In this document: one piece after another, positions 31,649 to 33,972 of the stretch
How positions within the stretch are numbered: position 1 is the first letter of the stretch
How the letters are laid out: each line of letters starts with the position of its first letter
DNA from: a bacterium
GTDB taxonomy: Bacteria; Actinomycetota; Humimicrobiia; Humimicrobiales; Humimicrobiaceae
DNA length: 33,972 bases
NCBI GenBank assembly: GCA_021371805.1
Contig: JAJFVM010000047.1
Coordinates: forward strand, 1 to 33,972
Reading direction: 5' to 3'
Notes under the pieces: model-generated
What the model saw: the letters and a program-made list of their open reading frames with translations, nothing else
Databases searched by the model: none
What the model was told of the DNA's origin: nothing
Position numbers and translations under genes: made by a program

Positions 31649-33972
31649 CTATGCAACAACCATGCTGAATAATTTATCCTGCACATAAATTTTCTTTATT
31701 ATCTTTTTGCCTTCAATATAATTTTTTATTTTTTCCGAAGAAAATGCAAAATTTTCAACATCTTTTTCCGGAGTATTAACCGGAAATTCTTTTTTATCCC
31801 TTATCTTGCCGTTTATCTGAAACACAATAACAGCCATTTCTTCTTTTATAATCTCAATTTCATGATCCGGCCAGGAAACATTGTGCACACTGAATTTCTT
31901 TCCAAGTCTGCACCATAATTCTTCGGATATAAAAGGAGCTATAGGCGAAATAAGAAGTATCGCTTTTTCTGTTGCTTCATATATAAGATCATAATTTAAA
32001 TCCCGGGGCTTAACCTCATCATTATATTTATACATAATATTTATCAGCTCCATTATGGCACTTATTGCCGTGTTGAAATTAAACCTTAATATATCGTCCG
32101 TAACTTTTTTAATCGTTCTGTGCAGCTTTTTAAAATAGTCCTTTTCAATAGGATTTAAATCTGAAATATCAATTTGAGGCCGTGCATTTTTCTGCATTTT
32201 TTCCAGACTTACATGTCCATAATTTTTTAAATTCGAAATATTCTGATTAATCAGCCTCCAGAATCTGCCCAAAAACCTGTATGATCCCTCAACACCGCTG
32301 TCGCTCCAGTCGACAATTGAATCAGCCGGTCCTACAAATAAAATATAAAGCCTCAACGTATCTGCTCCATATTTATCATAGATCTCGGAAGGGTTAACTA
32401 CATTACCTTTTGATTTTGACATTTTCTGTCCGCCTAAGGTTACAACGCCATGCGGGTAATATTTTGTGAAAGGCTCCCTGAAATCTATCAGACTTGCATC
32501 AAACAAAACCTTCGTAAAGAACCTTGAATAAATAAGATGCATAGTAGCATGCTCTATGCCTCCGATATACTGGTCAACAGGCATCCAATATTTGGCATCG
32601 TCTTTATTAAAAGGCTCCGTACTGTCATGAGGGCTGCAATATCTTAGAAAATACCAGGAAGAGCACACAAAAGTGTCCATGGTATCTGTTTCCCTTACGG
32701 CACTGCCTCCGCATTTCGGACATGTGGTATTTACAAACTCATCTATATAGGAAAGTGGTGAAAGTCCTGTTGGCTTAAAATTAACATTATATGGAAGAAT
32801 GACAGGCAGGTCTTTTTCAGGAACAGGAACTGCTCCGCATTTTTCACAATAAATAATCGGAATCGGAGCTCCCCAATATCTTTGTCTTGAAATTAACCAG
32901 TCCTTTAATTTGTAATTTATCTCCGCATTTCCTATATTATTTTTTATAAGAAAGTCTATTACCGCTTTTTTACCTGCACCTGATTTTAAACCACTGAAAT
33001 TGCCGGAATTAACCATTATCCCTTCACCTGTATATACCTCCCGAACTTCATCTAACGGCTTACCCGAATAAGAAATTACCTCTCTTATCTTTATTTTATA
33101 TTTTTTTGCAAATTCAAAATCTCTTTCATCATGAGCCGGAACAGCCATTATCGCACCTGTTCCGTAATCCGACAGAACATAATTGGCAATCCAGACAGGG
33201 ATTTTCTCACCGTTTAAAGGATTTATGACATATCTTCCGGTAAAACCGCCTGTTTTTTCTACTTCAGTAGAACCTCTCTCAATTTCGGTTTGCTTTGAAA
33301 TTTTTTCCTTTATTTGTTTTATTTCTTCCTTTATTTCCGGATTTGTTACAATTTTATCTACCAGCGGATGCTCCGGAGCTAAAATAAAAAATGTGACTCC
33401 GAATACGGTGTCAGGTCTTGTGGTAAATACAGGAATTTCAATATTTTCCGTGTCATCAAGCAGCTTGAAGTTAATTCTTGCTCCTTCACTTCTTCCTATC
33501 CAGTTCTTCTGTATTGTTAAAACTCTATCAGGCCATCCGCTTAACAATTCCATGTCATCAAGTAAAGCCTGGGCATATTTGGTTATCTTAAAATACCACT
33601 GTGAAAGGTTTCTTCTTATAACTTCACTGTCACATCTTTCACATCTGCCGTTTATCACCTGTTCATTAGCCAGAACGGTCTGGCATGAATTGCACCAGTT
33701 TACAGGACCTGATTTTTTTTCAGCCAGATTCATTTTAAACAAAAGAAGGAAAAGCCACTGGGTCCACTTATAATAGTCAGGCTCACATGTTATTATTTCA
33801 TCATCAAAGTCATATGTCATACCCATCCTCTGAAGGGCAATTCTCATTTTATCTATATTTTTAAAAGTGCTTTCCTTCGGATGAATTCCGCTTTTTATAG
33901 CAGCATTTTCGGCAGGCAGGCCGAAAGCATCAAACCCGATAGGATGCAAAACACTGTAGCCCTTTCTGCTAT
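31649..33972 (-). CDS. leuS: Leucyl-tRNA synthetase (5' end outside the window)
   Basis: LeuS charges tRNA-Leu. The reading frame stays open to the window edge: codons before the apparent start at 33949 read SRKGYSVLHPIGFDAFGLPAENAA, the family sequence just after the HIGH motif, so about 50-60 N-terminal residues including HIGH are missing. Visible features are the zinc-type Cys clusters (CNSCQTVLANEQVINGRCERC), the CP1 editing domain with TTRPDTVFG and GTGAIMAVPAHDERDFEFA, the second Cys cluster (CPKCGGSAVRETDTMDTFVCSSWYFLRY), KMSKSKGNVV, and an anticodon-binding C-terminal domain. Confidence 0.97.
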   Translation of the reverse strand, partial: SRKGYSVLHPIGFDAFGLPAENAAIKSGIHPKESTFKNIDKMRIALQRMGMTYDFDDEIITCEPDYYKWTQWLFLLLFKMNLAEKKSGPVNWCNSCQTVLANEQVINGRCERCDSEVIRRNLSQWYFKITKYAQALLDDMELLSGWPDRVLTIQKNWIGRSEGARINFKLLDDTENIEIPVFTTRPDTVFGVTFFILAPEHPLVDKIVTNPEIKEEIKQIKEKISKQTEIERGSTEVEKTGGFTGRYVINPLNGEKIPVWIANYVLSDYGTGAIMAVPAHDERDFEFAKKYKIKIREVISYSGKPLDEVREVYTGEGIMVNSGNFSGLKSGAGKKAVIDFLIKNNIGNAEINYKLKDWLISRQRYWGAPIPIIYCEKCGAVPVPEKDLPVILPYNVNFKPTGLSPLSYIDEFVNTTCPKCGGSAVRETDTMDTFVCSSWYFLRYCSPHDSTEPFNKDDAKYWMPVDQYIGGIEHATMHLIYSRFFTKVLFDASLIDFREPFTKYYPHGVVTLGGQKMSKSKGNVVNPSEIYDKYGADTLRLYILFVGPADSIVDWSDSGVEGSYRFLGRFWRLINQNISNLKNYGHVSLEKMQKNARPQIDISDLNPIEKDYFKKLHRTIKKVTDDILRFNFNTAISAIMELINIMYKYNDEVKPRDLNYDLIYEATEKAILLISPIAPFISEELWCRLGKKFSVHNVSWPDHEIEIIKEEMAVIVFQINGKIRDKKEFPVNTPEKDVENFAFSSEKIKNYIEGKKIIKKIYVQDKLFSMVVA

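Noticed and set aside
33183-33773. 196-aa plus-strand reading frame
   Set aside because: Antisense to leuS over its whole length with no domain signature; leuS motifs are intact on the other strand.
33949-33972. leuS start at the internal TTG at 33949
   Set aside because: The frame continues to the window edge with conserved LeuRS residues, so the true start is outside the window.

Overview
This is an AT-rich stretch of bacterial chromosome from an anaerobe. Two gene sets point to the Wood-Ljungdahl (reductive acetyl-CoA) pathway: fhs plus folD, and a RACo-like ferredoxin/ASKHA protein. The housekeeping block at the right (lepA, murJ, rpsT, holA, comEC, comEA, leuS) has a gene order seen in Firmicutes and Actinobacteriota. 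The low GC, the microcompartment and the Wood-Ljungdahl genes together suggest an uncultivated lineage (a low-GC acetogenic Actinobacteriota such as Humimicrobiia, Atribacterota, or a Firmicute). The sequence alone does not settle which.

Layout. Positions 1-6.6 kb (all minus strand) hold an amino-acid-type ABC substrate-binding lipoprotein, a RACo-like protein translationally coupled to a GcvH-like lipoyl carrier, and a GlcF/GlcD-type Fe-S plus flavin 2-hydroxyacid dehydrogenase. Positions 6.8-18.0 kb are a bacterial microcompartment (BMC) locus. It contains a LarA-type racemase, two PduT-like BMC-T proteins, two BMC-H, four BMC-P pentamers, a CoA-acylating aldehyde dehydrogenase, PduL, a class II (fuculose-phosphate-type) aldolase and a PduS-like electron-transfer flavoprotein. 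A BlaI/CopY-type repressor gene is inserted on the plus strand. Positions 18.2-21.1 kb hold folD and fhs, with a promoter and a long leader hairpin in front of fhs. Positions 21.6-34.0 kb are lipoprotein and housekeeping genes, with a HigBA toxin-antitoxin pair and a SIMPL-domain lipoprotein. The window ends inside leuS.

How it may work (inference). The aldolase would split a deoxyketose 1-phosphate into DHAP and lactaldehyde. The aldehyde dehydrogenase and PduL would turn the aldehyde into an acyl-CoA and then an acyl-phosphate. All three cargo enzymes carry terminal amphipathic helices that look like encapsulation peptides. No alcohol dehydrogenase, diol dehydratase or glycyl-radical enzyme is present. 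Instead there is PduS and two trimers with the CPGK pore motif that binds [4Fe-4S] in PduT. The likely scheme is that NADH made inside the shell is reoxidised by passing electrons through the shell, while lactate leaves, is racemised by LarA and is oxidised to pyruvate by GlcD/GlcF. The adjacent Wood-Ljungdahl genes offer an electron sink. This looks like a PVM-type fucose/rhamnose metabolosome rewired for acetogenic electron disposal.

Non-coding features include a family of about 115-bp imperfectly palindromic repeats in three intergenic gaps of the BMC locus, a structured fhs leader, several terminators, and a 30-bp perfect palindrome in front of the substrate-binding protein gene.
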